Positions 1-22,867 are shown, numbered from the stretch's first letter. The stretch: DNA of 64,000 bases from Antennarius striatus (GCF_040054535.1 NC_090782.1:18962501-19026500), one strand, 5' to 3'. Notes: generated by a model from the letters alone, not told the origin. Program-made: numbers and translations.

Positions 1-239
1 TTTGCAAAAAGTAGCTGGTCTCTCTCTCGCTCTCCTGGTATGACAAAGTTAGCTGACTAACAGGAAGTGCTGTGACAAAGCAAACAGGGGGAAAAAGTGT
101 TAAAAGAAATGAATGGATTCATTTATTTTCACAATTTAATAAACAAAGAATTCCACATTTCATTTATTGTCTACTTTTTCTTTTAGTAGCTAACAAGGTC
201 ATAACTAGATAGCACTAATACACGTATATACTGTATGTG

Positions 240-470
240 TATATATACTAGCGGTAACCCGTGTAAATTCCACAATAAAACAATAATATCAGACTTCATA
301 CCAAACATATGACAACAAATGTATTGGTATTATAAACTAAGCGCACCCATCAGAGTTCTCCCACCAGCAGGCAGCGCATCCCGGGCTGACCCAGAACTGG
401 CGTCGGCGACTTTGGCGAGGAATGTGAATAAATGAATGAATGAATGAATGAATAAAGTTTGTAAATATAT
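240..470. repeat. possible retroelement tail ending in (AATG)n
   Basis: A GC-richer block of about 100 bases (roughly 340-420) is followed directly by five to six copies of AATG/GAAT (about 421-452). A non-coding block ending in a simple tetranucleotide tail is typical of the 3' end of a truncated non-LTR element. No reading frame or family-specific motif is visible, so the class is a guess. The flanking bases 1-240 and 470-660 show nothing else that I recognise. Confidence 0.3.
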
Positions 471-659
471 AAACTTAACAACTCATAAAGAAAGAAACAG
501 ATGAACAAATATTCAAGTGTCAAGCGTGTTAATCAACGCGTCTTCGACGTGGAGTACGTCAGCAAATAGCCGGTTTTAGCTCCGCCCATTCTGTGTGTAC
601 ATGTAGACTCGGCTCACACACCCTGACGTCACAGCGGTTTTCGTCACAGGGACACGCCC

Positions 660-790
660 CCCGGATGGAACGTCCACACGACAACGCGGACCCGGTGTTT
701 TCAAGGAACTTCACTTTGGCCAGCGTTTTTTAAAAGTTGCGTTTTTGTCCCGCATATCTGCGTTGTCGTGTGGAAGGAAGGCGTGCAAAA
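660..790. mobile_element. small inverted-repeat DNA element (hAT-like MITE fragment)
   Basis: A 15-base arm (TCCACACGACAACGC, 673-687) is repeated as its exact reverse complement at 760-774, with 72 bases between. Related CGTTTTCGTGT-type inverted ends occur in non-autonomous hAT families of fish; that link is from memory. The element has no coding capacity. It abuts the Tc1 remnant on its right, so one may have landed in or beside the other. Confidence 0.4.
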
Positions 791-831
791 AAAATTTTTT
801 TTTTTTCAAAAAGATCGGGCACGGCGCGGAC

Positions 832-1250
832 ATGGCCTGGGTCTCCAACCTGAATATTACTGAAAATCTGTGGTTTGATTTAAAGCGGGCTGTTCATGCT
901 CAGAAACCATCAAACATGACTGGAGACGTTTTGTAAAGAATGGCGAAAAAAACCTGACCAGAATCCAGACCCTCATTGGAAGTTACAGAAAGTATTCAGA
1001 GGCTGTTACTTCCTTAAAACGAGGCCCTACTGAACATTGATGTTTTGTGTCGGGGCACACAAATATATGCTCTGACCTTTTGTTTAAATAATCATTGCAC
1101 ACTTGATGTAAATCCTATGAACTTAATTTGACTAATCAAATATCAGTGTTCGTCTGTTATATATTTAACTCAAATTGCTGATTCAGAACCAGTGATTGAT
1201 AAAAGAAAATAAGGAAAATTTTCAGAGGTGCACACTTTTTTATATTACAG
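832..1250 (+). mobile_element. Tc1/mariner transposase 3' remnant
   Basis: Translation from 832 contains LNITENLWFDLKRAVHA, which matches the Tc1 motif around the last catalytic aspartate (SPDLNPIENLWRDLKRAV). The family's D of DLNP is replaced by N. The reading then changes frame near 920-925 and continues with LIGSYRKYSEAV and GPTEH before a stop near 1040, matching the normal Tc1 C-terminus (IxSYxxRLxAVI...). Only the last quarter of the transposase is left and it is dead. The AT-rich 1045-1250 stretch is probably the 3' non-coding part, though I could not place the terminal repeat securely. Confidence 0.75.
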
Positions 1251-1445
1251 TATATCTACCACTCCTCTCCAACCAGACCTGCCATACCTGAGATGATGTA
1301 CTGAGGGCCTCGCACATACATTATCAAATCTCGTCCTCCTTACAAAAGAATTGGACACCCCTGATACAGAGTGTAATAAAATAGAAGTAATTTCCAAGCA
1401 CTAAATGAATCTTAAAACAATTTCTAGAAAGGGTTTTTCAAGAAT

Positions 1446-1451
1446 TTTATT
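1446..1451 (-). other. probable poly(A) signal of rab11b
   Basis: AATAAA on the minus strand, about 565 bases downstream of the rab11b stop. It implies a 3' UTR over roughly 1430-2015. That stretch has no gene of its own; the reading frames seen in it are shadows. Confidence 0.4.
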
Positions 1452-2015
1452 GAAAATGTATAGGTATTAAATTCAGAGTGAAGCAATGACAACTCAAGCC
1501 AAATATTCTTCAATAAATACACAATGATTTTTTTTGGCATTATAACTTCTCTAATTTAAGAACAAATAACCATGTTGTCAGACATATAATACTGGTAACC
1601 AGGTCGGAAAAATTGCCTGTATGTTATTTACACAGCACCATCTAGTGGTAATCATTGAATTCTATTTCCTAACCTCTTTCTAAAAGGCCAGTTTCAGTTC
1701 CGTTCAGCTTCACAGGCTTCATTATGACAGCAGTGACTGACTGCGTTAATCCTGTGTTGCAGGACCATTCACAATGACTCCACAACACCTATAAGTGACA
1801 TACAGGATTTTTGAACTGTCTTACTTTCACTGCAGACAAGAAGAGCCTGAGTGAGTTCACAGGTCCTGTGTAAAAATGAATGGAAGGCAAACAGAACAAT
1901 TAAGAATAAAGTGAATAGGTGAGTTGGCCATAGGCAGAGCAACAGGAACAAAACATTGTGCATGAGTGATTTCAATGGTGTAGAAGAGGTGGAGGCTTTA
2001 GGTGGAGGCGGCGTG

Positions 2016-5053
<3,038 letters not shown>

Positions 5054-5179
5054 CGTTCTGTTGTAGGTGTTGGCGATGAAACCAGGTTCTTTCCCGGTTC
5101 TGACTAGGGGAGTGTGCCAAAATGACACAACACAATGCGCATAGCGCACACACAGCTGAGCCGCAGTGAACGCCGCTGC

Positions 5180-5189
5180 GTCACGTGAC
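5180..5189. promoter_or_regulatory. E-box (GTCACGTGAC) upstream of rab11b
   Basis: A perfect 10-base palindrome around CACGTG lies about 130 bases upstream of the rab11b start codon, in the shared rab11b/stap2 intergenic region. USF and MiT/TFE factors bind this sequence, and TFEB-type sites are common at endolysosomal genes. The assignment is by motif only. The rest of 5190-7000 is AT-rich and holds no gene that I can support. Confidence 0.4.
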
Positions 5190-7000
5190 CCAGCAGGACG
5201 CAGTTTCAGGCAGGTGAAAGTTAGGGCCTAGTCATTTATATTCCACATCATTTACAGGATATGTGTGGGGGGTTTTTTTGGGGTTTTTTTTTAAATAAAT
5301 TCAATTTATACAGTTAATAAACCGAGACAAGGTCAACTAATCGTCGCTATTTATACATATGCATGACACAGAGTATTCACTTAAGTGATCGCAGACTAAT
5401 GAATGGCTGCCAGAATGGAAACTAAATCCCGGACTGTTCTTTTCTCACCGATTATCTTTGTTGTAAAGGTGTAACCAACTAACAAAACAAACAACAATAA
5501 CAGTTTCTGAACAAATAATTAACCACCCTTTTATTTGTAGTCTCCAGATTGAGTGTTCACACTGGATGGCTATGTCAAAGTAGAGTAGGTTCCAAGTAAA
5601 CCTACATGTATTATAACGCTAATAATGATTATAATACTGTATGTCATTCGTACACAAAATCAACATAAAAACTGACTTAATTTGTGTAATATCTCTTTCT
5701 GGTCAACAGTTAATTGTTTTCACTAATTTAATTCACTAGTTGATTATTTTATCTTATAACTAAACAAACTAAACTAATACAATGTTATAGAACTTGTTGA
5801 GAAAATTAAAAATATTAAATTGAGTTAGAATTACTATGGCCTTTTTCATCACAGATCTACAAACACATTTAAATGCAACACAATTCGCCAGTTTCAACTA
5901 TGATCATGAAGTTGGAACAGTTCCTGTGTATACATTGAAAAGAAACTGACCGTTATAACCGAACACAGCATGACATAGTTCCGACTTAAGGAACAGTGAT
6001 TCCAGCAGAGGGAGCCACCATATCTGCCCTTTGAAACGCATTGAATAGACTGTACTGTACTTTAAGGATATTAAATGGCCTCCAACGCAACTCTGAGGAC
6101 AGATCATTTCTGTTGACTCTGATCCCCAGGTTAAGATATACCTTAATGTTGTTAAAGTAGTAAAAGATGAACGTCCGACATTGTGAATACGTTAGGTACA
6201 GTCAGTATTGGGTATCAGGTAGTATCAGGTAAAATGAATATGAAATATTAAAAGTAAAATAAAACATTATTCTTAATCATACAGTACAATTTTAATGTAG
6301 GATTAGAAATCTTTATTGTACTGTATAATAGAGTAGATAATAATAAAATACAATAATCTGTATTTTAATCCAGAGCCCCGTTTTAATGATTGAAGTAACT
6401 GGATTTACAACAAATAGCCATCCTCATGCATCCATATAATGTTTTAAGATGTTCACCAAATTTCAAACAGTTGATTACTGCCCACTCTGGCAATGTTATT
6501 GAAAAATAACTTTCTGCATAAAGACCCATCCTATCACTGGGTTTCATGTGTAGTCCTGTTAACTCACCAAAAATCATGGACATGGACATGACCTTTTTTT
6601 GGTGGAGTAAATCACGTGAATACATATTCTTAAAAGTGTGGTGTTTCCGGCTGAGTCTCGTTATGTCGACTCATAAACCTGTTATGCCAGTTCCTTGTTC
6701 ATGTTCAACCTGCTAGCATAATGTATTTTCCAAAGCCCACTTTTTTTTTCTGGTTTAGGTGAGGAGGACCACAGGCAGGGGATTTCCGTCTTGGGATGGG
6801 CTGTTAAGAGTCTCACCTGTGGATATGTTAAAAACATCCACCCCCTCCACACACTGACTTATCAACGGTGTGGACCCCGCCTTCTCACACACTGACTGTG
6901 GTTACAGTATTTTGAAGTTACTCAGGACACACTTCAGAGATACTACAGGTAAAGCTACTATCAGTGCAAACTCTGTTTGATTGAAACATCTACGCACCTC

Positions 7001-7201
7001 ATGATGGCAAGTAGAGCAACGCGACAGAAGAACCAGCTGCCACCCTGTTACTTTGAAGGATTTCTGGAGAAGAGGTCATTCAAAGATAAAGTAGGTCTGA
7101 CTTTATTGTTCTACCAAGACCCTAACACACAGGTGTTGTGTGAAAATGACTTACGGTGTGTTATCTGTGGTGCATTCTTTACTTATTTATTTACTTCAAA
7201 C

Positions 7202-7233
<32 letters not shown>

Positions 7234-10200
7234 GCAACTATTTTACATCTTTAATTATTGCTTAGTATATATATATACTGTATATAAAGCCTGAAGTCCT
7301 TACATCTTGATCATTTGCTTCCTCTACCACTGTTAATAATTGATTTAAAATAAATAGAGGGAAAAGGGTGTGACTTTTTATTTTCTGAAGGAGGGTATTC
7401 CAGGAAAAGTTTGACAACCGCAGGGTTAAATCTGCGTGTTATTATATCACCTCTTTGAAGTGGACTTTGACTACAGGTTTTCAGCAGCACTTGCACCCTT
7501 AACTGGTTTGTCTGCTTCTCTGCTTGCTGTGAGATAAAGGTTGCTGAGAGGTAGTAGATTACAGAAAAATAAGGACCCAAACTGTCAAAGCAGGCTTTGC
7601 AAATAATAAATCTTCTTGGATCAGGGGCAGCTGCTGCCCATCCCTTGTTGACAAGAGCTCCCATTAAATAGAACATGCTCACTCGTATGGACACTTTTCC
7701 CATGGAACACTTTGTATATATTATTTTAATCTTATGAGGGACTTTCAGATACTTTTTTTGTGGATATGTATTTACTGTATATGTTGTAATATATCCATAG
7801 TTATTTTGAATTTGGCTTGTAAAACCAGGACAACAATGAGCACAATCTAATGGATAAAGTACAACTTTCCAACTTGAATAATTCCAGCGATATACTCTAT
7901 ACCTGAGACCTTACAGGTCCTACCAGACTGAATCATATGACTATCACTCAAAAGTTTCTGTTTGCGGTCACAAATGTGTGACTCATCAACTCCAATCCAG
8001 AAGTGTCAGTTTATCATCATGATTTAAAAGCCCTACTTACTTCCTTGTTGTGTAATGGGCTTTTATACTCTTTTCCTTGACATTAGCTCTTGGCTTTACA
8101 TCTGTGTTTCCTCTTAATTTTCTCTGTATTTTATTTTTTTAATCAGCATGTCTCTACGTGATTTTTCTTAATATGTGCAGACATCTCGAAAACTTTGGAC
8201 CTGCCTGTGTGGAAACACATTGTTCTTCTTCAATGACAAGAAAGATGCTGATGTAAGATGCTTGGGTTGGTAAAAGGGACAGGGTTGAATGTTTTTAATT
8301 AAAATGGTTCTTTAGAATGCCAAAGGCTTAATTTTGTGTCTGTGTGTTTCTTCAGTATGTAGAGAAACTGGATCTCACTGAGTTTATCTCTATAACGGAT
8401 GACAACAGCCCAGATCGTTCTTTAGACGCAGCCAGAATAAACCTGCAGATGAAGGATGAAAATATCAAATTCACCGTGAGGAAAAATATAGAAATTCTAA
8501 AACCAACATCAATTTGTTTTTTTTCAAAGTAACACCTCTTTTGACAGTTCTTTTCTTCTCTGTCTTTCTAGGCTCCTAGTGCAGAGGCTCGTGAGTTGTG
8601 GAAAGGCTTCATCCACTCTGTGACTGAGGTCAGTGGTGTAATACATTTAGTTCAGTTTGTAGAACCTTGTTTTTGTCTTACAGCATTTTTCAGGTTTTCC
8701 GCTATGAGACTATTTTGTAGACTTATTCAGTGGTTGGATGTGGATAACTACATCTCTGATATATACAGATAATTCGAAATGTGAACTATGTGTCTGGCTG
8801 CAGCTTTCGGTGCCTTCCTCCCTCAACCTGCTACCAGGCCAGGTCCACATGCTGAAGGAGGCGGTAGAAAATGAAAAAGAAAGAATGAGAAGCTCCAGTC
8901 CCTACATCAGCCCCCTGGCAGACATGCCAGCGTGAGTATTATCAAAGCGGACACTGTGCTACTAAAAACATAACCAAAATTAATATATGAGAAATACATT
9001 TTGGAGCAAATCAAAAACATCTGGATTCAGAGTATTTTTCCCACATGTTGCTGGTTTTCCTGGTCCCATACTGAAAATATGTGAAAATATCGCGTGAGAT
9101 TTCACTACAGATAACAAAAATTTGCACCTGAGTTTCTTCATATTTATAGTTGCGTTATTCTACCAGTCTGCCAATACTGGAGAATGTTTAACATTCTGCA
9201 TTATTTATCATAGATGTTTATTCCAGGATTGGTGTCCTCATTTTTTAAAATAAAAAAAGAATGCAGTTCTTTTAGTGGAACTACAGAAAGCACCTAAAAT
9301 CCTAATGATAAAAAAGAATAAAGATTATTATATTCAGACTGATGTAGCCTATAAAATTTGTATTATAGTAATATGTTTCAGAACACAAATGGTGAGGACC
9401 AGAGCATTTGAAGTGCTCGGCTCAGTGCAGTCATTGCTGTCTGTAATTTAAAAATTAGACGTTTGTCCATTTATTTCCACCTCACACCTCACTCTGCTCT
9501 ACATACAAGCTCCACGTACTTTTGCTTCCGGCAGATGTTACCACAATGTGTCCCGTCTGGAGGCAGAGCTGCTGCTTGAGAGAGAGGCCAAGAGAGGGAA
9601 CATGCTGCTGAGGCCTGGGAAAGGTGGAAACTACTTCTCTATCACCACCAGAGAGGACCTGAATGGGTACACATTCACAATTACAGCATAAACATTCTGA
9701 ACGATAAACGATTCTATAGACACAGAATTAATGTGTGCAAAAATATGCACGGCACTGCTCTGAAAGAGAACATGACTGGAAAATCTGCTATCTTATTGCA
9801 CTGATGTGTCTGTCCTGTTATATTGTTGTCTTGAAGGAATTATTATGTGTTTATTTGTTCTTCATTGCCTCTCTTTCTTTGTCTATCAGCTCTGTATTCA
9901 GGCACTACCGTGTGAACCGCAAACATGATGGTGGATTTGTCATTTTAGTTGACAATCCTGTGAGTATCAAAAATCAGTTCTTCTTCTCCTCTTCATATGA
10001 TTTGAATTCATGCTCATTTGGAAAAGTAGATGAAATTAATTTAAGAGTTACTGGAAGATATGACATGCTGGAAAAATACAGAATTAGTACCGGTCCTCTA
10101 AAGTCTTTATCATCTGCCTGAAAAAAGTGAAACCGCCATGATTAACTTATTCCAAATAATATTGAACACAAAGATGAGCATTTTATTACCCTGTAAAACA

Positions 10201-12062
10201 CATGACTCACTTTCCTTGGGACAGTTAGGATACTTCATGATTAATGACTTTTAACACAACCCGTTTTATAGCATGCGCGCATTGTCTTGTTCTATAAATG
10301 TTAAATAGAATTTGAATGTTTGCTGTGCAGATCCATTGTATCACACTACATCATGTGATCAACATTTTAGTGGAAAAAACCGAAGGAGCCTTGATTCCAC
10401 TGAACCTGGAGGAGCACTACGACCGACATATCTGTACGGAGAAAAAACACAAACTTTCTTGAAACTTTCTTGTCTTACTTCCTCTCTTTGTCTGCTCATC
10501 TTTTTTCACTTATTAAAGTAAAGCTACCTTTCTAGCTATATAATGTTTTTAAAAACTAAAGGATTATTGAAATTTGTTTTTTTTTTACAGCTTTTATTCG
10601 TGCTGACAATGAAAATGGAGAGAAGAGCGTACAGAAGGCCGTCACAGGCCTCCCACCAGTAGCGCCCCCCAAACCAGGTAACATATCCGTTAATACAATA
10701 AGTCACAGCAGTGATCACACACACATTAAGTCACTAAACCACCTACTTTGTTTTCCAGAACTGATTACTGTGACCCCTATAATATATGCAAGTATTTAGA
10801 AATTCCACTTATGCGAACGCATAGTTAAAGCTGGCACTTTTGACTTAACTTCTGGTTGTTAAACATAAGTCAACTATATCAACAACTTCCGAAGGAAATC
10901 ATCATCAATCAGTCAAAAGTCTACAGCACTCACAACATTTTTAGTTTCACAACGTTGAGAGAATACTGCTGCCTCCACTCGTGGATTTATTTTGTGATTA
11001 CGTTGTTAGAACAACAAATACATTTTTTTTTGTTTTATAAAAAAGTGTTAAAAGAGAAATTGTCTCAAAGATTGCTGCTGAAATTGTCATTCTCTCGTCC
11101 TCTAATTATCTTGTATAATGTTTGCTAATATTTCAAAATTTATATTTTAGACAAATTGAGGATGATAATTGCTCTTAAACCTTTCAAATCATCCTGCAGC
11201 CATTGTGAATGTCTGACCTAAATTACTTCATGAGTCATTGAAGTATTCAGTCAACGCTCCAGACATGTTATTGTACAAATGTGTTTGCTCTATTCATGTT
11301 CAGCACTTGAGCTTTAAGTGAAATCTTACAAGAGTACTGTGATAAAAGTTGTTTACTCTGCTTCTTATGGTATAACACCTCTAAGATTTTTTTTTATTTT
11401 TTTTTTACAGTGGTTCCCATAATACCAATAATGGAGTCAACGTCAGTGTCATTTGAAGAAGAGCCAACATATATGAATGAAAGCTGTGAGTTCAAATCCA
11501 TCATTCATTCCATCTACCCCATTCAAAAACCAACAGGTGTGACTTCATTTTTTCTACTGTTGTTGCTGACTTAATTCTGTGTTCAAATAGTGGAGGAGGA
11601 AGAAACAAAGACAGAAGATTTCTTAGTCGTCCCACTTCCAAGTAAGTCTATCAAACTTATCTGTCAAACTGAGAGACTCATAATGACAGAGTCTTCCTCC
11701 TACCTAAGACATGACTGGATAATTTGGTGTTTCTGATCTGTCACAGAACCAAATAAAAACAATAGAAGGAAAGCAATGATGCCGCCAACTCCTACTCCTC
11801 GTAAATTGATCGCCTCTACAACAACTTCCTCCTCTGGCTCCTCCACAAGCAGCCCGGATTTGAGGACAAGAACATGCTCAGAAAATCTAGGACAGAGTAA
11901 GGCCACATTACCTCACTGTGGTCTCCTGCTCTTTAATACAGATATGTTATCAGTGTTCTTTATCATGACATTTACTTTACTGTCTCTTCTGCTGCAGTTC
12001 CTCGAGCGACACTATCTGAGCTGAAACTTAAGTTTGAACAAAAAGCCAGGAATAATGAGTGA
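7001..12062 (+). CDS. stap2: signal-transducing adaptor protein 2 (STAP2)
   Basis: Cytoplasmic adaptor linking receptor/non-receptor kinases to STAT and NF-kB signalling. Thirteen exons: 7001-7090, 8181-8252, 8356-8475, 8572-8628, 8804-8931, 9535-9666, 9890-9959, 10331-10433, 10591-10677, 11411-11485, 11591-11641, 11747-11896, 11998-12062 (1200 nt, 399 aa; human about 403). PH domain spans about residues 15-115 (YFEGFLEKRSF, ending ARELWKGFIHSV). An SH2-like domain follows (about 150-255), with the phosphotyrosine-binding Arg in MLLRPGKGG. The tail has VAPPKP (SH3-type), PTYMNES (YxN) and a conserved basic end near LKLKFEQK. Two in-frame ATGs sit at 7001 and 7004; the second has the better context. 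STAP1 is less likely because it lacks this long proline-rich tail. A (TG)n tract lies in intron 1 (7204-7231). Confidence 0.92.
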
Positions 12063-12371
12063 CCTCTCCTGCTGGGAGCCTCTCACGGCTTCAGTGACTC
12101 ATGGCGTTTCAGAGAGTTTCCTGCGAGGTGAAGTGGAACCCGGTAGCTGTTTGCACACAAATGGCTCCTCATCAGCTTCTTGAAGAATGAACACTTCATT
12201 AATCCAGTAAAAGAATTGACTATATGAAGGAGTTTACCTGTCACCTTATGTTCACTGTGCTTAAGTACATTTTGCACATTTTTCCTGATTAGAATGTACG
12301 TATCATATTTTCTGTATCAGTGTTTTAGGTTAATTTCTGATGTAAAGAATTGTTGAATTGTATTTTGTACA

Positions 12372-13297
12372 GTGGCACCTCTACTTACGAAATTAATTGG
12401 TTCCGGAAGAAATTACGTAAGTAGAAAATTACGTAAGTAGAGACGTATTTTCCATGCAAATGCCCTAATCCGTTCCAAGCCCACAAAAATTCCGACATAG
12501 ATGTTTTATAAAGCATAAAAATGCATCAAAACATGTGACAAATACATTAGATTATCACACAACAAATGAGAGTTGTGCATAACGTAAAAAACAAAGAATA
12601 AGGAATAATAGTGATGGTCATTTACCTTTTAACAGCTGTCCCCATTGTTTTTTGCCCTCTTTGGTTCATGCGCTCCTATCTCACGATGCTGAACAACAGA
12701 GTGAATTCCAGTCCTCCTTCTGAACTTCTCCAACCACCCACACGATGCCTTAAACTCCTTAAACTCCCTTTGATTTTAATAACGTGGTGATTGTAGATGC
12801 ATTACAGCCATATTCTTTGGTGAGATCAACCAAACAAATCCCCTTCTCATGCTCTTCTATTATCTCTTGCTTTGTTTGAACGGACAAAAAAAAAACTCTT
12901 TTCTTCGTCTTTTCTTTTCCTCTTTTCTCCGTCACTTTCTTGGGGTCCAGAGGGAATACGTACTCAAAAAGTTATTATATTTGCGCAAAACTATAAGACT
13001 ACCTCACGGGTCGAGTGCCGAATGCCGAGACACTCCATAAGCACCGTTCTAGCTCCACACAGAGGTGGAGTGGCATCCCTCTTAGCCAATGGGATGCCAG
13101 GAAGATACGTAATAGCCAATGGCAGAGCAGCTATGGGAATGTTGCGTTCAGGAAACTGTGGGAGATTCGAGTATCATTTGATACTGTGTTTTTATTCGAG
13201 TATCAGCCGTTACTGTGTTTTTACATTACGTAAGTCGAAATTTCTTTCGTAAGTAGAGGTGATATTCTTCTGGTGAGAAATTTCGTAAGTAGAATAT
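12372..13297 (-). mobile_element. Tigger-like (pogo/TcMar) DNA transposon, internally deleted
   Basis: The left end reads CAGTGGCACCTCTACTTACG, followed by repeated ACGTAAGTAGA subterminal motifs. The right end (about 13215-13297) carries the inverse set, including CGTAAGTAGAGGTG and a final AATTTCGTAAGTAGA; its outermost bases look lost. The left end is flanked by TA. On the minus strand 12640-12880 reads as an N-terminal helix-turn-helix of the CENP-B/pogo type (pieces such as EIIEEHEKGICLVDLTKEYG and NASTITTLLK). The catalytic DDE part is absent, so it is a non-autonomous relic. It sits about 310 bases past the stap2 stop. Confidence 0.7.
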
Positions 13298-13546
13298 ATA
13301 TACTGTATATATATATATGTTGCAGTTATTCTGCCTTAGAGGCATGTGTCGTCTTTAAACAGTGCATTGTACTGTGGTTACTGTATGTAAATATATGCAG
13401 TTTTTCTATGAAGTACACTTGTGTTCCTTTGACACTAAATCAGACACATGTGGACGGGAAGTCTGCCATTTGAACAATGTGGCAGAAAGAAATAACATGT
13501 CCGATATACAAGTAACAGAAGTACAAGAACAGAGTCCGCTCACATC

Positions 13547-13552
13547 TTTATT
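13547..13552 (-). other. probable poly(A) signal of fsd1
   Basis: AATAAA on the minus strand, 1.1 kb beyond the fsd1 stop. The stretch 13553-14646 has no other gene and is best read as the fsd1 3' UTR. Confidence 0.4.
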
Positions 13553-13596
13553 ACCTCATTGTCTCCACACTGTAGTGGAAAAATTAAAGTATTTAC

Positions 13597-13602
13597 AATA
13601 AA
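13597..13602 (+). other. candidate distal poly(A) signal of stap2
   Basis: AATAAA on the plus strand. I see no AATAAA or ATTAAA between the stap2 stop (12062) and the Tigger-like element (12372), only an AGTAAA variant near 12208. This site could therefore serve stap2. If so, the transposon lies inside its 3' UTR and the transcript end overlaps that of fsd1. Confidence 0.3.
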
Positions 13603-14646
13603 TTGTATGTCGTGAAATAGTTTACATAATTCTTAGCATGATGCTTCTTTAAAGCAGTGCAAGCTACAGCTATTCAATGGATTTATATAGGAGCAAGAGC
13701 AGCATTCTACTCAGATGATGTGCACAAGTAACATGTTCAGAGTTCACCAATTTGTTGCTCACCCCAAACCTGGCAAACGCTTTGTTAGCTGAGGCTACTC
13801 TCTAAATGTATTTGAACTACAGACGTAACACAAAGTGGTGTTCTCAGGATTAGACATACATGAAGGTACATACAAACCTTAGAATGCAGTAAGGCTGTGA
13901 ACACTTACACAGGCATACCGTGGCAAGAAATAGACCCAACATCCCTAATATGGGTTGTTCATTTCTTGTTTCTCCTGATGAAGTGGAGTATAATAAACTG
14001 ACTGTAAAGACGAAGAGCATTCTGTTCAGTGCTGTGTCGAGGAATGTTATTGGGCTACATAGGTTGCGTGGCGACAGAGGCAGATTCAACAGGTGGTAAT
14101 TACCATTTAAATACATAACCGAGTTATATGACATTGAAACAATACACTATTTTAAGTTGCAGTAAGGGGATCATGCCAGTGAGATGCTAACGTTGGATCA
14201 CCCCTACTTGGCCGGTTTGGACGTTAGAAAATAAGGAGGAAGGCACAGGGAGAGAACAGATGGGACAGGCCTTGACCTTTCACCTGCAGCTGGCTACAAT
14301 GACAGTAAGACAGACAGTCGTGATGATGGAAAGGAGAGGAAGGTCAGCGGCCAGCGCTAAATCGTTGCTCTAGCAGCAGTGGGACAGTTAAATGGATGTG
14401 TATAGAGACTAGCTAGTAAGACTACAGCGAAAGTTTCCCCAGGCGATCACAAAAGCCAGACTCATACATCTGAAGAATTCACACCGCTGTTGGAATGCGT
14501 CACTCATTCCTGACCACCACCATTGTTTTCATGCAGCAGACACTGCATGTAGAACAGGATGAACTATCGTCTCCCTTGTGATGTAACTCTGAATGATATG
14601 GCTTGACACACAGCCTGGAGACATGTGGCTTTCCCAGTGGCTGGGT

Positions 14647-21241
<6,595 letters not shown>

Positions 21242-22860
21242 CTCGCCGCTCCGCCACAAGCGTTGCTCCAGCCGCAAACACCGCCGCTAAATCTCCTCTG
21301 TCCTGCGTTTTTTCGGTTTATTAGCACAGTGGAGTTGGTACTGATGCTGCCGGAGTGCGACGCATCTTCGGGCGGCCACCAACCACCAACGCCTTCGGCC
21401 CAAGGTGCCTCACGCGCATGCGCCAGAGGAGAATTATGGGTACTGATGTTTCTGTTGTGCGAGTTGTGAGTAAGGCTACATTCAAGGACCGTAGGAGATA
21501 CTAAAATTCCAAACGTGTTTACCAATCAGCATTTTTTCCAAAAAATAATATTAGATAAATTAAATCGAGACTGCAAAATAATGGAGGAAACTTAAAAAGG
21601 CAGTGTGTAAGAGAATTAAACTACAAAGAATTAAATAAAACGAGTGGTGTTGTACTCGTATGTACCAATTGTGTCTTGAAACTAGCATTAAATGACCACA
21701 TACACTGACTGTATGTCTACACAAGGACTTATTCGCATTATTGATTGAAAAACATTATGTAGAAATTTAGCATTGATCCCTAATGCGTCACATTTGTTTG
21801 TGGTGTGAAATTATGTAAGAACTGATAAATGTGAAAAATATTGTTGATTTCTTTTCTTTTCTTTTTTGTATTAAGCCTATCAAATTGTGTTGGATAAAAG
21901 TTGTATAAGGAAAATAACATCCTTAAATATTTTATTTGTTCATATATAATAAAACTATGCTTTGGATACACAACCTGCCTTTTATTTCATCAAATTGTAA
22001 AAGATTTCAATATAATTTTTAATATACAGTGAAAATAAGTGGGGCCACTCACGTTTATGTAACTGCCTCCTGAGCAAACAACACATATCTCATTTCTGTG
22101 CACTACATAGCAGACAGGACCTACTTTCAGTATCTGTGAAAACGGCTATAAGGTTGAGGTTTCTGATGATATGCACCCCCAATATAGGATGTTTCATTTC
22201 GAGGCCTTGTTCCCTTCACTAAACATACAACACACAAATGCTTATTATAATGTTGCATCCTGTGTCTTGAAATGAAAATAGGTTTGTAACAGAAGTCTGA
22301 AAATCAGTAGTATATAGTTGTTAGATCTCAGGCTCTAAAGTGACACAGAATTGTTTTATGATGATTTCGTAAGAATTTCAATATTCTTGTACAAAACTCT
22401 CCTTAAAGAACAACATTGTTTTCTCAACCTTCATCTTTTTTATTGTCTCTCCTACAGATCCCTCTGGGTAAAGGAGAGTGGACCAGAAACTTAACTTAAC
22501 CTATTACACTCACTTTTGTTTTCTCACAGGAAGCCAAGTACTTGTGTTCTTCTGAGATGTTGTGGTATAAGGTGAAACGTGTTTTAGCACCCTTGCACCA
22601 AAAACCACAAACGTTGCATAAACCCTTTGTATCGTCATCATCCGCATTATCATTATTTTGACAGTCAACAAGAAAGCACATGCATATATATTTTTGTCTC
22701 ATCGAGGGATTTGCTGTCTGTCACCAATTTACAGAAGTGTCTCTCAGGAGGATACATATTTTCAGTAATGAGGCATGTTCTCCTAAGCAAACAAAACAAA
22801 GTGACATGCTTGTGTTGAGAGTTTTTTTCTAAAATCCAATACATCGTTTCCATCTTCAGT
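21242..22860. other. fsd1 upstream region, no gene seen
   Basis: The first 240 bases are CpG-richer and probably hold the fsd1 promoter and 5' UTR on the minus strand. From about 21480 the sequence turns AT-rich. Reading frames here are short and unlike proteins. Confidence 0.4.
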
Positions 22861-22867
22861 TGATATG

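Noticed and set aside
12849-13252. Overlapping plus-strand frames of 60-126 codons
   Set aside because: They lie wholly inside the Tigger-like element and are antisense to its transposase remnant.
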